Shown piece after piece: positions 19,438 through 29,284 of a stretch of DNA of 64,000 nucleotides; positions within the stretch are counted from its first letter, which is position 1, and each line of letters begins with the position of its first letter. Where the stretch lies: the NCBI GenBank assembly GCA_947499305.1, contig CANMNN010000001.1:243597-307596 (forward strand), in the 5' to 3' direction. Below the pieces are notes generated by a model. That model was given only the letters and a program-made list of their open reading frames with translations. It was not told the origin of the DNA and made no database searches. The DNA comes from an uncultured Arenicella sp. Lineage in GTDB: Bacteria > Pseudomonadota > Gammaproteobacteria > Arenicellales > Arenicellaceae. The position numbers and the translations under genes are program-made.

Positions 19438-20811
19438 CTAAAAGGGAGTAGGCTGATTTGCGTCTACTTTGTGCACAGCAGCGCGAAAATCGTTTTGTAT
19501 AGCCTCGATCGCCGACTCACTATCAGCCTCAAAACGAATAACCAAAATGGGCGTAGTATTCGAAGGGCGAATCAAACCAAAACCCTCGTCGTAATCAACA
19601 CGCAGCCCATCAATGGTGCTTACTTCGCCATTCGGGAATTCGGCAACCTCTTTTAACTTCTCCATAAACGCGTAGTGCTCGCCCTCGGCAAACTCCATAC
19701 GCAATTCGGGAGTATTGACGCTATCGGGCAAGGCGTCGAAAATTTGTTGAGGCGTTTCACTTTTCTTAGATAAAATTTCTAATAAGCGAGCACCTGCGTA
19801 AACCCCGTCGTCAAAACCATACCAGCGGTCTTTGATAAATATATGACCACTCATTTCGCCTGCAAGCGCTGCTCCAGTTTCACGTAGCTTCGCCTTGATG
19901 AACGAGTGGCCTGTGCGCCACATGGTTGCTTTGCCGCCTGCGGCTTCGATTTCACTTGCGAGATTGCGAGAGCACTTAACGTCATAAATAATCTCGGCAC
20001 CTGGGTTGCGTTCAAGTACGTCGCGAGCGAATAAAATCATTTGTCGATCAGCCCATACGATCTCACCTTTCTTAGTGACAACGCCTAAGCGATCTCCATC
20101 ACCGTCAAAGGCAAGCCCAAGTTCTGCATCATGCTCTTTTACCGCTGAAATGAGGTCTTGTAGGTTCTCTATTTGGCTTGGGTCTGGATGGTGGTTAGGG
20201 AAGTTTCCATCGACCTCGCTGAACAAATCGATAACATCGCAACCGATCCCTCTAAATACCTGCGGGGCGGTCGCTCCAGCGACGCCATTACCGCTGTCGA
20301 TAACGATTTTCATTTTGCGGTCGAGCTTTATGTCACCAATAATGGTTTGAAGATAATCTTCAATAACTTCCTGTTCTTGATATGAACCGCTTCCGGAAGT
20401 GAAGTCATTGTCGATAATGCGCTGCTTAATCGCTTGTATGCGTTCAGCCGATAAAGTCACGCCATCGACAACCATCTTAAAGCCGTTGTAATTGGGCGGG
20501 TTATGGCTGCCGGTGATAGCAATACACGACGGAATATCCTTTGAATAACTTGAGTAATAAACTACCGGAGATGGCGCCAGGCCGATATCGATGACATTAA
20601 CACCAGCAGCGCGTAAACCGTTCGAAAGTGATGTTGCCAAGCGTGGCCCTGAAAGCCGACCGTCTCGGCCAATCACAATGCTAGTGCCGCCATGTGCAAT
20701 GACTTCGCTACCAACGGCTTGGCCGATTTTAAACGTGATATCTTCGGTGAGAGTTTCGTCGACGATACCGCGGATATCGTATGCTTTAAATATAGCGTGT
20801 GGGAAAGTCAT
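19438..20811 (-). CDS. phosphomannomutase/phosphoglucomutase (AlgC/ManB type)
   Basis: 457 residues, typical length of the alpha-D-phosphohexomutase family with four domains. The phosphoserine is Ser102 in TGSHNPP, the metal-binding loop is DGDGDR (residues 236-241), the sugar loop is GEMSGH, and the phosphate loop RPSNTTP lies near the C-terminus. It interconverts hexose 1- and 6-phosphates to feed GDP-mannose, LPS or exopolysaccharide synthesis. It is 19 nt upstream of the ClC gene on the same strand, so co-transcription is possible. Confidence 0.95.
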   Translation of the reverse strand: MTFPHAIFKAYDIRGIVDETLTEDITFKIGQAVGSEVIAHGGTSIVIGRDGRLSGPRLATSLSNGLRAAGVNVIDIGLAPSPVVYYSSYSKDIPSCIAITGSHNPPNYNGFKMVVDGVTLSAERIQAIKQRIIDNDFTSGSGSYQEQEVIEDYLQTIIGDIKLDRKMKIVIDSGNGVAGATAPQVFRGIGCDVIDLFSEVDGNFPNHHPDPSQIENLQDLISAVKEHDAELGLAFDGDGDRLGVVTKKGEIVWADRQMILFARDVLERNPGAEIIYDVKCSRNLASEIEAAGGKATMWRTGHSFIKAKLRETGAALAGEMSGHIFIKDRWYGFDDGVYAGARLLEILSKKSETPQQIFDALPDSVNTPELRMEFAEGEHYAFMEKLKEVAEFPNGEVSTIDGLRVDYDEGFGLIRPSNTTPILVIRFEADSESAIEAIQNDFRAAVHKVDANQPTPF

Positions 20812-20938
20812 TTTTTGTCGCTGTGATTAAATACGCAGAAGTTAAACAATAAACCTTAGTTTACTCTACTTAAGCGTGGCTTAAACGACGTTTATATGAA
20901 TTCTCTTCTTTTTATGCTTAAACAAATAGCTTGTCTTG

Positions 20939-21997
20939 CTAAAGCGAATCAATAAATTTTTTTACTTCATCCCAAGCTTGATTGGCCGAGCCCTTATGCA
21001 TGTTAAAAAAGTGCCAATCATGTACTTGGTTCTTCCAAACCTGCAAACTTACGTTCGAGCCTTGAGCTCTAGCCTTATTGGTGTAGCGCATTGCGTCGCC
21101 TAATAACATTTCGTTGCTACTCGCATGAATCAATGTCGGGGGCAGGTCGCTCAAGTCGCCGTAGACTGGAGAAACCAATTTATTTGAAGGACGAACCCTC
21201 ATAAAAAATAAGCCGACCCATGCTTTGAGCGCCTTTGGAAATTTGGATAAGGCTCCGAGCCCCTTGCCTAACAATTTATCAGTATCTTGATTTCGTTTGA
21301 TTGTAGGAGATGACAGTGTCATATCGGTTGATGGCGAAAAGCCGATCACGCCATCTGGTCGCCGCTTTGCCCCTGTTTTGCTCCAGCTTGAGAGCATTAA
21401 CGCTAAGTTGCCGCCTGCTGAGTCTCCAGCAACCAACACTAAGGTCGCTTCTTGATAGCCACTCGGACCTTGTTCAAGCATCCAGTTGTAAGCTTGTTGA
21501 GCATCGAGCACGCTTTTCATGCGGCTATGCTCTGGCATCATTCGATAGTCAACCGAAAGGACGGCAGCATTCGCGAGTTTTGAAAGCTGGTCGGTAAACT
21601 GGCGATGGCCTTTTGGGCTGCCCATAATAAAGGCGCCACCATGAACAAATAGCACGCGCCTTGTGGTGTCGGCACCATTGGCGACGGTCCATTCGCAATT
21701 CACGCCATTTGCAACTATCGGGCTAAATGCACTATCTGTCTCAAGTTCATCTGAGAGCTCATCTGCAAACTTGCGAACAAGTGCGAAGCCATTTCGGAAT
21801 GACCTAGTTTTTGCTGCATCAATTCGGACATTTTTAATTTTTGCGAGGAACTGAGCGGTTGATTCAGCATCATCAGGGTGATCATCAAACTGTTCGCCTA
21901 CAAACGAGTCGTAACGGCTTAAATCTGGGCCAGAAAGTACAAAAGTGGCGATTAGCCACCAAAGAACAGCGAGTGCTATTAAAATCGTCCAAGTCAT
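20939..21997 (-). CDS. HSL-type alpha/beta hydrolase with N-terminal membrane anchor
   Basis: 352 residues from the ATG of MTWTILIAL; a TTG lies two codons upstream. An N-terminal hydrophobic helix (about residues 1-22) anchors it. The hormone-sensitive-lipase features are the oxyanion HGGAFIMGS and the nucleophile elbow GDSAGGN. An Asp follows in the LIHASSNEMLLGDA region and a His in VHDWHFF. It should be a carboxylesterase or lipase for short to medium acyl esters. It lies beside an AraC gene and a fatty-acid oxidation block, which fits a lipid-degradation role. Confidence 0.9.
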   Translation of the reverse strand: MTWTILIALAVLWWLIATFVLSGPDLSRYDSFVGEQFDDHPDDAESTAQFLAKIKNVRIDAAKTRSFRNGFALVRKFADELSDELETDSAFSPIVANGVNCEWTVANGADTTRRVLFVHGGAFIMGSPKGHRQFTDQLSKLANAAVLSVDYRMMPEHSRMKSVLDAQQAYNWMLEQGPSGYQEATLVLVAGDSAGGNLALMLSSWSKTGAKRRPDGVIGFSPSTDMTLSSPTIKRNQDTDKLLGKGLGALSKFPKALKAWVGLFFMRVRPSNKLVSPVYGDLSDLPPTLIHASSNEMLLGDAMRYTNKARAQGSNVSLQVWKNQVHDWHFFNMHKGSANQAWDEVKKFIDSL

Positions 21998-22110
21998 GAT
22001 CAAAACTCGTTAATAGAGTAGAAGGTCTAAGTAATAAGGGATACTTTTTGTATCAGTCTTAAGTATAACGTCGATATTTTATTTAAAAAGGCTCAGGAGT
22101 ATTTAGATGC

Positions 22111-23142
22111 CTAATGTTTACCATGTCGATACGCTAATGGTGTTGAACCGGTCCAACTCTTAAATGCACGTATAAATGCGCTGGGCTCTGAGAAACCAAC
22201 GAGTGTGGCAATTTCCTCGATTTTGTACTTGTTATCAAACAGCAAATTAACTGCGATATCTCGGCGGGTTTGCATTTTAATTTCCTTAAACGACAAGTCT
22301 TCGGCTTGTAGGCGGCGATGCAGCACCTGCTGGCTCATCTCAAAGTGAGAGGCCGCTTCTTTGAGCGTTGCTTGATAGTTACCTTGCTTGATATTACGTT
22401 CCAACCATTGACGAACCTGATCGCTGATTACCCGATAGTTTTTCGGTTGATATAGCAGGGATAGATTCGTACCGGCGAGGTATTGATCGAGTGTTTCAGG
22501 GGTTTGTACGATTTCAAGTTTGGAGTGTCGTGTGTCAAATTCTATAAACGATTCGGGTTGTTGATAACTCATTTTGGCGCCGTAAAAGAGCGCCCGATAT
22601 TGGTCGCCATAATCAGGTTCTGAGTGATTTAAAGCAACCAAGTTTAAGGGGATGAACTGGCCGCCAAGCCAGCAATGGAAACGGTGAATTGATGACAAAA
22701 TCGCTTCGACTAAATAGTTGTTTAACGTCTCAGTGCCTTCGATGGGGGTGATGATGTAGCGCATTGATTGCTCGTTTTCTTCTACTCGATGACTAAAAGT
22801 ATTGTCGAACAAGTTCCAAAAATTAGCCGTTCGCCGCATTGAGCGGCGAATGTCACGTGCGCTAATACAGCTTCGGCACATCATGTTAAAGCTTCCAAGC
22901 GGCTGGCGACGTTGCCCAAGGCCCAAGAACTCATCGTCGAGTCGACGCATTATCTCAATAGCAAACGAGGCAAACGATTCCAAGCGGACCCGAGTTCCAG
23001 GTTTCTCCAAGGTCAGGCGTGATATGCCATGACTTAACAAAATAGGGTCGCATTCCAGCTCTTTTGCCTGCGCGCCCTCAAGCAACATGCGAGCAAATGC
23101 GGAATCTATGGTTATGTCTTTCATGTGCGAATTAAAGCACAT
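22111..23142 (-). CDS. AraC-family transcriptional regulator (OruR/ArgR-like, arabinose-binding-like N-domain)
   Basis: 343 residues. The N-terminal two thirds match the ligand-binding domain of the OruR/MmsR-like AraC group (FNMMCRSCISARDIRRSM). The C-terminal 100 residues hold the two helix-turn-helix motifs (LKEAASHFEMSQQVLHRRL and IEEIATLVGFSEPSAFIRAFKSWTG). It is divergent from the thiolase gene, so it probably controls that fatty-acid oxidation operon. The first ATG lies inside a palindrome; the second ATG, seven codons in, is an equally possible start. Confidence 0.9.
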   Translation of the reverse strand: MCFNSHMKDITIDSAFARMLLEGAQAKELECDPILLSHGISRLTLEKPGTRVRLESFASFAIEIMRRLDDEFLGLGQRRQPLGSFNMMCRSCISARDIRRSMRRTANFWNLFDNTFSHRVEENEQSMRYIITPIEGTETLNNYLVEAILSSIHRFHCWLGGQFIPLNLVALNHSEPDYGDQYRALFYGAKMSYQQPESFIEFDTRHSKLEIVQTPETLDQYLAGTNLSLLYQPKNYRVISDQVRQWLERNIKQGNYQATLKEAASHFEMSQQVLHRRLQAEDLSFKEIKMQTRRDIAVNLLFDNKYKIEEIATLVGFSEPSAFIRAFKSWTGSTPLAYRHGKH

Positions 23143-23150
23143 TTAATGTG
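23138..23150. promoter_or_regulatory. palindrome CACATT-T-AATGTG, candidate operator
   Basis: Perfect 13-bp palindrome covering the first possible ATG of the AraC gene and lying 110 nt upstream of the thiolase start. It is a reasonable binding site for autoregulation or divergent control. Confidence 0.45.
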
Positions 23151-23260
23151 TATATTTGATAGAAAGTGTCTATTTAAACGATAGCTTCTGTCATTGTCGA
23201 TTCACTTCCTCAGCGTACACTTTAAGACATCTGTTATTTCTTCCCCAAAACGAGGATTTT

Positions 23261-24469
23261 ATGAGCAACACCGCATACATCTACGACGCCGTGCGAACGC
23301 CCCGCAGTAAAGGCAAAAAAGACGGCACGCTTCACGAGGTAAAACCGATCGACCTCGGTGCAGGCCTATTTAGAGCCTTGCAACAACGTAACGACCTAGA
23401 CACCTCATACGTTGACGATGTGATTATGGGCTGTGTGTCGCCCGTTGGCGAGCAGGGCAGTGATATTGCCAAAATGATCGTTCAGAACGCTGATTGGGAT
23501 GAGTCTGTTGCCGGTGTTCAGCTTAACCGTTTTTGTGCCTCGGGTCTTGAAGCGGTTAACTCTGCAGCGGCCAAAGTTGCCTCTGGTTGGGACAATTTAA
23601 TCGTTGCAGGCGGCATAGAATGCATGTCGCGCGTGCCAATGGGCTCTGATGGCGGCGCCATGGTTGGTGATGCTGCGTTTGCTGTAAAAACCGGTTTTGT
23701 ACCACAAGGCATTGGCGCTGATACCATCGCGACGATTGACGGCTACTCTCGAGAAGACGTTGATGCTTACGCGCTGGAGTCGCAAAAGCGTGCAGCTAAA
23801 GCACGTGATAATGGCTGGTTTGATAGCGCCGTTGTTCCTGTGTTGGACAAAAATGGTGTAATGATTCTCGAGCGCGATGATTTCATTAAAGCTGATTCGA
23901 CCATGCAAGGTTTAGGTGGCTTACGTGCCTCGTTTGCGGAGATGGGAAAGTACGGTTTCGACGATATTATCCTTAAAAAATATAATACTTTAGAGCGCAT
24001 TAATCATGTGCACACGCCGGGTAACTCGTCAGGCATCGTTGACGGTGCTAGCGCGGTGCTTATCGGTTCAGAACAGGCCGGTAAAGATCTAAATATGACG
24101 CCTCGCGCTAGAGTTCGAGCCACGGCAATATTATCAAGCGACCCTATCATCATGCTCGCCGGTCCTGGACCGTCAGCCAAAAAAGCTTTGAAAACCGCGG
24201 GCATGACCAAGGACGACATCGATCTATGGGAAATCAACGAAGCCTTCGCCTCAGTTGCTATGCGCTATATGCGTGACCTTGATATTGGTCATGACATCAC
24301 CAATGTGGTCGGTGGTTCTATCGCCATGGGGCATCCATTGGGTGCAACAGGCGGCTGCATCATAGGCTCAATGTTGAACGAATTAGAGCGTCGTGATTTG
24401 AGCACCGGCATGTTATCCCTTTGCGTCGGCGGCGGCATGGGCATTTCATGCATTATTGAGCGAGTATAG
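23261..24469 (+). CDS. acetyl-CoA C-acyltransferase (thiolase, FadA/FadI-like)
   Basis: 402 residues from the ATG with GAGG 5 nt upstream; a longer in-frame start overlaps the divergent promoter. Catalytic residues are Cys92 (NRFCASGLEA), His358 (GHPLGATGG) and Cys388 (CVGGGMG), all in the classical positions. It cleaves 3-ketoacyl-CoA to acetyl-CoA in beta-oxidation. The next gene starts 10 nt later and encodes the hydratase/dehydrogenase, so the order thiolase then multifunctional enzyme resembles fadI-fadJ. Confidence 0.95.
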   Translation: MSNTAYIYDAVRTPRSKGKKDGTLHEVKPIDLGAGLFRALQQRNDLDTSYVDDVIMGCVSPVGEQGSDIAKMIVQNADWDESVAGVQLNRFCASGLEAVNSAAAKVASGWDNLIVAGGIECMSRVPMGSDGGAMVGDAAFAVKTGFVPQGIGADTIATIDGYSREDVDAYALESQKRAAKARDNGWFDSAVVPVLDKNGVMILERDDFIKADSTMQGLGGLRASFAEMGKYGFDDIILKKYNTLERINHVHTPGNSSGIVDGASAVLIGSEQAGKDLNMTPRARVRATAILSSDPIIMLAGPGPSAKKALKTAGMTKDDIDLWEINEAFASVAMRYMRDLDIGHDITNVVGGSIAMGHPLGATGGCIIGSMLNELERRDLSTGMLSLCVGGGMGISCIIERV

Positions 24470-24479
24470 GAGAACTAAA

Positions 24480-26627
24480 ATGAGTGTATTCAAGTACGAA
24501 CGAGATAACGACGGCATTGTTACCGTCACCATGGATATGACTGGCCCTGTAAACGCGATGAATGCGGAATACCATGAGGCCATGAGTGAAACAATTGCCA
24601 AGCTTGAGGCTGAGCAAGGTATGACTGGTGTGGTCTTTGCCTCGGCTAAGAAAGTCTTCTTTGCGGGCGGCGATCTTAACGATTTAGTCAAAGCTGACCC
24701 AGAACAGGCCGAAGCTTTTTTCAATGCCACTGAAGAAATGAAAGCAGGCTTGCGTCGAATTGAGAAATTGCCAGTACCTGTTGTCGCGGCAATTAATGGC
24801 GCGGCATTAGGCGGCGGTTACGAGCTCTGTTTAGCCTGTAACCATCGAATCGCCTACGACCACAAGTCAGTGCAAATCGGTTTGCCCGAGTGCTCGCTCG
24901 GCCTCTACCCAGGTGGCGGCGGCGTCGTACGTTTGACTAAACTAATTGGTGTCGAAAAAGCCTTGCCGTACATTTTAGAGAGCAAATGTTTGGTTCCAGC
25001 TAAAGCATTGAAGGTCGGCATGATTGACCAGCTAGTTGATTCCATAGAAGCTCTGGTTCCGGCCGCTAAAGAGTATATTCTCTCGGTTAAAGATGATGAG
25101 CTAGCGGCCGTTCAAGTATGGGATCGCAAAGGCTACCGCATTCTAGGCGGCGCAATTAACACGCCCCGTAACGTGCAAACCGCGACAATGGGGCCGGCTA
25201 TGCTGAGTCAAAAAACGCGTGGTCTAATGCCGCAAATGACAGCCGCAATGGACGTCGCTTTTCAAGCGTCAATGTTAGATATTGATACCGCACTGCGTAT
25301 TGAAGGGCGTGAGTTTGCGAAAATTGCTACTGGCCCGGTAGCTAAGAACATGATCTCAACGTTCTTCTTTCAGTTAAACAAGATCAATGGTGGTGCGAGT
25401 CGCCCTCAGAATGTTGAGAAAAATCTAACCCGAAAAGTTGGCATCTTGGGCGCGGGTATGATGGGGCAAGGCATTGCCTATGTCTCGGCAATGGCCGGTA
25501 TCGAAGTAGTGTTAAAAGATATCTCACAAGACGCCGCCGACAAAGGCAAAGCCTACTCGGAAAAACTGCTGCAAAAGCGCATTGCACGCGGCCAAATGGA
25601 CGAAGCCAAAGCCAAAGGCATTCTCGATTTGATCTTACCGACTGATAAAAACGAAGACTTACAAGGCTGCGACCTAATTATCGAAGCTGTATTTGAAAAT
25701 ATCGGTCTTAAGCATGGTATCACCAAAGAGATTGAGCCATATCTATCTGAGGATGGCTTTTGGGGTTCAAACACTTCAACCTTGCCAATTACGCAACTTG
25801 CTGAAGCGAGTGCCAAGCCGGAAAATTTTATTGGTATTCACTTTTTCTCGCCAGTCGACAAAATGCCATTGGTAGAAATTATTTGCGGTGAGCAAACTAG
25901 TGACGAAGCACTTGCAAAGGCCTTCGATTACACCATGCAAATTCGTAAAACACCCATTGTGGTCAACGACTCGCTCGGTTTCTTTACCTCGCGTACTTTT
26001 GGCACCTATCTTGACGAAGCGGCACACCTTCTTACCGAGGGTACCAACCCAGTCCGAATCGATAGCCTAGGCAAAGCGATTGGTATGCCGGTTGGGCCAC
26101 TACAAATCCAAGATGAGACCAGTTTGGAGTTGTCGAGAAAAGCTCAAGAAACCTGGGCGGAGATGGGTGTAACGGACAAGTGGGGCAATGGCGACGTTAT
26201 TCGTCGTGTGATTAAAGATATGATCACCGACAATGGCCGAGGTGGGCGTTATCATGGCGGCGGATACTATGAGTATCACGAAGATGGCTCAAAGAATATT
26301 TGGCCTCCTCTTTATGAGCTGTATTACAACGCTGATTACCAAATCAGCGATCAAGACATCAAAGATCGCTTAATGTTTCGCCAAGTAATTGAAACGCTTA
26401 AGTGTTTAGAGACTGGCGTACTGCGCTCAGTTGCTGATGCGAATATTGGTTCGATATTTGGTATTGGCGCGCCAGCCCACACTGGTGGCTTTATACAGTT
26501 TGTTAACACCTACGGTTTTGATGCCTTCATTGCGCGTTGTGATGAATTGGCAGCCAAATACGGCGAGCGTTTTAACTGCCCGGAAATAGTCAAAGAGCAA
26601 GCTAAAAGTGGTGAGCTTTTCTCTTAA
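24480..26627 (+). CDS. FadB/FadJ-type enoyl-CoA hydratase / 3-hydroxyacyl-CoA dehydrogenase
   Basis: 715 residues from the ATG preceded by AGGAGA. The N-terminal crotonase domain (about 1-190) has the oxyanion and Glu motifs GAALGGGYELCLA and LPECSLGLYPGGGG. The NAD-binding domain begins GILGAGMMGQG near residue 325 and the dehydrogenase C-terminal domains follow (GPLQIQDE region). It performs the two middle steps of beta-oxidation and partners the upstream thiolase. A strong terminator follows 26 nt past the stop. Confidence 0.95.
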   Translation: MSVFKYERDNDGIVTVTMDMTGPVNAMNAEYHEAMSETIAKLEAEQGMTGVVFASAKKVFFAGGDLNDLVKADPEQAEAFFNATEEMKAGLRRIEKLPVPVVAAINGAALGGGYELCLACNHRIAYDHKSVQIGLPECSLGLYPGGGGVVRLTKLIGVEKALPYILESKCLVPAKALKVGMIDQLVDSIEALVPAAKEYILSVKDDELAAVQVWDRKGYRILGGAINTPRNVQTATMGPAMLSQKTRGLMPQMTAAMDVAFQASMLDIDTALRIEGREFAKIATGPVAKNMISTFFFQLNKINGGASRPQNVEKNLTRKVGILGAGMMGQGIAYVSAMAGIEVVLKDISQDAADKGKAYSEKLLQKRIARGQMDEAKAKGILDLILPTDKNEDLQGCDLIIEAVFENIGLKHGITKEIEPYLSEDGFWGSNTSTLPITQLAEASAKPENFIGIHFFSPVDKMPLVEIICGEQTSDEALAKAFDYTMQIRKTPIVVNDSLGFFTSRTFGTYLDEAAHLLTEGTNPVRIDSLGKAIGMPVGPLQIQDETSLELSRKAQETWAEMGVTDKWGNGDVIRRVIKDMITDNGRGGRYHGGGYYEYHEDGSKNIWPPLYELYYNADYQISDQDIKDRLMFRQVIETLKCLETGVLRSVADANIGSIFGIGAPAHTGGFIQFVNTYGFDAFIARCDELAAKYGERFNCPEIVKEQAKSGELFS

Positions 26628-26653
26628 ACGGTAGTTCGCACGACTAAAATATA

Positions 26654-26698
26654 GGCGCCGTTGATGATTCAATTTTGGGTCGCGACGGCGCCTTTTTT
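26654..26698 (+). terminator. rho-independent terminator of the thiolase operon
   Basis: GGCGCCGT pairs with ACGGCGCC across a 23-nt loop and is followed by six T residues. Confidence 0.88.
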
Positions 26699-26749
26699 AT
26701 TGTGGCGATTGAAACTGATTAGAAACACAGACAAATCGAGGTAGCTAAA

Positions 26750-27532
26750 ATGGGCCAATACAAATTCATTCAATATACCGTAAGCAATCGAGTAGCGACC
26801 ATTGCACTGAACTCCCCTAAATCACTCAATGCCCTGCATCAGCAAATGCGCCTTGAGTTGATGCATGTGATTAGTGTCGTTGAAGCCGATAACGATGTAC
26901 GGATTATCGTTCTCACTGGTGCAGGGCGTGGCTTTTGCGCGGGCGCCGATCTCAGTGAAGGTATGCCCGGTTTTGATACCTTTGTTGACCAGTGTGCTGC
27001 CGAATACGAGCCATGGTTGATGGCTATTTATAATTCGAGCAAGCTATACGTAGCCGCGGTCAATGGTGCTGCAGCAGGCATTGGTGCCGCGATGGTGATG
27101 AACTGTGATTTGGTTGTCATGGCTGAGGGTGCCTATTTGTACCAAGCATTCAGCGCAATTGGTTTAATGCCCGACGGTGGCGCGACATGGCAACTTGTTC
27201 AAAAAATTGGTTATCATCGAGCAATGGATTTAGCCGTTAACGCCGGTAAGTTGACCGCAGATCAATGTTTAGAACTTGGCATAGCCAACCGGGTTGTTGC
27301 TAGCGATTCTTTGATTGAAGAAGCCCAACAATGGGCTGAACTGATGGCCAATGGTGCACCATTAGCACAAACGGCTATTAAGAAATTGATGCGCAATTCG
27401 ACAAACTCAAGTTATCAGCAAGCAATTGTGCATGAGGCTGAAGAGCAGAGCGCATTGATACAAAGCGAGGATTCACGTAATGCCGTTGCCGCGTTCTTTA
27501 AAAAGCAAGCTCCAAAATTTTTGGGTAAATAG
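26750..27532 (+). CDS. enoyl-CoA hydratase/isomerase family protein
   Basis: 260 residues, a single crotonase-fold domain. The CoA-binding and oxyanion motifs are RGFCAGADLSEG (about residues 63-74) and NGAAAGIGAAMVMNCDLV. The second segment AIGLMPDGGATWQL carries an Asp rather than Glu at the usual acid position, as in many PaaG/isomerase-like members. It has its own leader after the fad terminator, with GAGG ahead of the ATG. It probably acts in fatty-acid or aromatic-acid CoA-thioester breakdown. Confidence 0.92.
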   Translation: MGQYKFIQYTVSNRVATIALNSPKSLNALHQQMRLELMHVISVVEADNDVRIIVLTGAGRGFCAGADLSEGMPGFDTFVDQCAAEYEPWLMAIYNSSKLYVAAVNGAAAGIGAAMVMNCDLVVMAEGAYLYQAFSAIGLMPDGGATWQLVQKIGYHRAMDLAVNAGKLTADQCLELGIANRVVASDSLIEEAQQWAELMANGAPLAQTAIKKLMRNSTNSSYQQAIVHEAEEQSALIQSEDSRNAVAAFFKKQAPKFLGK

Positions 27533-27657
27533 TTTAAAAGTTGATAGTTATGGGGGGCTAAAAAACATTTGATCGAAAAATTCATTTGCCGAATGATAGG
27601 CTAGAGCTCGACCTTAAAACCTAGACGGCTTTGCAGGGCCGCGAATACGATAAGACC

Positions 27658-28605
27658 ATGATTACACTTTTACTTAAAAACACTATTTCAATGATTGGTT
27701 CGTCGGCCCGAATGCCGGGCCGAGCTTGGCTAACCGAACTTTGCGCTCGTGCCGCGAAAGATGTTTTCGAAAAAGGCCAAGAACGCGGCTTGCCTTGGTT
27801 ACGATCAGCTTTGAATAAGTCTGGTGGCTATCACCCTGTATTGTCGAAAGTAAGTTTCCATCAACGTGATATTGCAGGCGTGCCTTGCACTATGGTCAGC
27901 GCTAAAGAAGGCGCAAAATCCGATAACGTGATCGTGTATTTTCACGGAGGCGGTTACGTCGCAGGTTCGCCAAAGAGTCATAAAACTATTCTTGCGCAAC
28001 TCGCGTTCGATACTCAAGGGCTTGTGTTGGCGCCTGATTATAGACTTGCACCGGAACACCCATTTCCCGCTCCACAAGAAGATTGCCTCGCAGTTGCTAA
28101 ACTTGCGCTGAAAACCTACGATGATAAAAAGATAACGCTTGCGGGCGATTCAGCGGGTGGCGCGCTGGCGATTACTACGGCACTTGAGCTCTCTAAAAAT
28201 AATGATCTAAAAAACCAACTCAGCAATCTTGTGCTGATCTCTCCGTGGGTTGACCCCAGCGCCACAGGTGGCAGTATTATTAGCAATGACCACAATGATT
28301 TTCTTAGCCACGATTTTTTAAAGCTATGCTTCGAACAATTAATGCAAGATGGAGATTACGGTGATCCTCGTGTTAACTTGTCAAAGGCGTCACTCGCTTC
28401 GCTTCCTGCTACCTTGGTTCAATACGGTTCTGGAGAGATTTTTGCCGATCAAATTAGCGAGTTCTGTCAGCGGGCAGAATCGGAAGGAGCCGAGATCGAG
28501 GTGCAAAGCTACCCAACTCAATTTCACGTGTTTCAGCTCTTTTCAGCCATACTTAAAGACGCAGAGGAGGCCCTCGGGCGTATTTCGGCTTTTATAGGTC
28601 GCTAG
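27658..28605 (+). CDS. HSL-type alpha/beta hydrolase
   Basis: 315 residues from the first ATG; an upstream TTG adds nine codons. The signatures are HGGGYVAGSPKSH (oxyanion), GDSAGGAL (nucleophile Ser), an Asp in the GSGEIFADQ segment and His in TQFHVFQLF. No membrane anchor or signal peptide, so cytoplasmic. It resembles short-chain carboxylesterases. With the hydrolase at 20939 it brackets the fatty-acid oxidation genes and may release acids for them (inference). Confidence 0.9.
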   Translation: MITLLLKNTISMIGSSARMPGRAWLTELCARAAKDVFEKGQERGLPWLRSALNKSGGYHPVLSKVSFHQRDIAGVPCTMVSAKEGAKSDNVIVYFHGGGYVAGSPKSHKTILAQLAFDTQGLVLAPDYRLAPEHPFPAPQEDCLAVAKLALKTYDDKKITLAGDSAGGALAITTALELSKNNDLKNQLSNLVLISPWVDPSATGGSIISNDHNDFLSHDFLKLCFEQLMQDGDYGDPRVNLSKASLASLPATLVQYGSGEIFADQISEFCQRAESEGAEIEVQSYPTQFHVFQLFSAILKDAEEALGRISAFIGR

Positions 28606-28675
28606 TATGGAGCAAAGCCTTATATGAGGTAGACTACGCACTAGTCAAAGGGTCAGAGACTTAATTAGGGTAGTT

Positions 28676-29161
28676 ATGTCTATTTACAATTTTCGAGTGA
28701 AGTATCGCAGCGGAGATTCCATTTCGCTATCTGCTTACAAGGGCAAGGCGATGCTTATTGTTAATACCGCGAGCAAGTGTGGCTTCACTCCTCAGTTCGC
28801 TGGTTTAGAACAGCTCAATCAGGATTATAAAGATCAAGGTCTTCAAGTATTGGGGTTTCCATGCAATCAGTTTGCCAATCAAGACCCTGGCGATGACGCA
28901 AGCATAAAGGCCTTTTGCAAAACTAATTACGGCGTCACTTTTCCTGTGTTTACGCGCATTGTGGTCAATGGTGTTAATGAACATCCATTATTTACCCACT
29001 TAAAAAACTCAGCGCGTGGTTTATTTTGGAGTAGACGCATTAAGTGGAACTTTACAAAATTTTTGGTCGACCATGAGGGTAATGTGGTCAAGCGTTACGC
29101 GCCGACGACTAAACCTGAAAAAATCAGGCGCGACATCGAAGCTTTGCTCGCAAAAACATAA
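28676..29161 (+). CDS. glutathione peroxidase (cysteine type)
   Basis: 161 residues. NTASKCGFTPQ contains the peroxidatic Cys in place of selenocysteine. LGFPCNQFANQDPG and KWNFTKFLVD supply the Gln and Trp/Asn of the catalytic tetrad. It reduces peroxides at the expense of thioredoxin or glutathione in the cytoplasm. A second, exported paralogue is encoded at 42879. Confidence 0.95.
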   Translation: MSIYNFRVKYRSGDSISLSAYKGKAMLIVNTASKCGFTPQFAGLEQLNQDYKDQGLQVLGFPCNQFANQDPGDDASIKAFCKTNYGVTFPVFTRIVVNGVNEHPLFTHLKNSARGLFWSRRIKWNFTKFLVDHEGNVVKRYAPTTKPEKIRRDIEALLAKT

Positions 29162-29212
29162 TTTTACTAAACAATAGTTAGAGTAAAAATAGCCAGACTA
29201 ACGTTTGAGCGA

Positions 29213-29261
29213 GCACCAATTAGTGGTTTAACTAAAAAGTCTTATTGCAACTAATTGGTGC
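29213..29261. terminator. inverted repeat between convergent genes
   Basis: A perfect 12-bp inverted repeat, GCACCAATTAGT/ACTAATTGGTGC with a 25-nt spacer, lies between the converging peroxidase and nitroreductase genes. It could serve as a bidirectional terminator although there is no T run. Confidence 0.45.
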
Positions 29262-29284
29262 CTGGTTGATTTGTAGAGAATCGC

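Noticed and set aside
23127..23140. GTGC...GCAC short inverted repeat next to the AraC start
   Set aside because: Only four paired bases each side; the adjacent 13-bp palindrome is the stronger signal.
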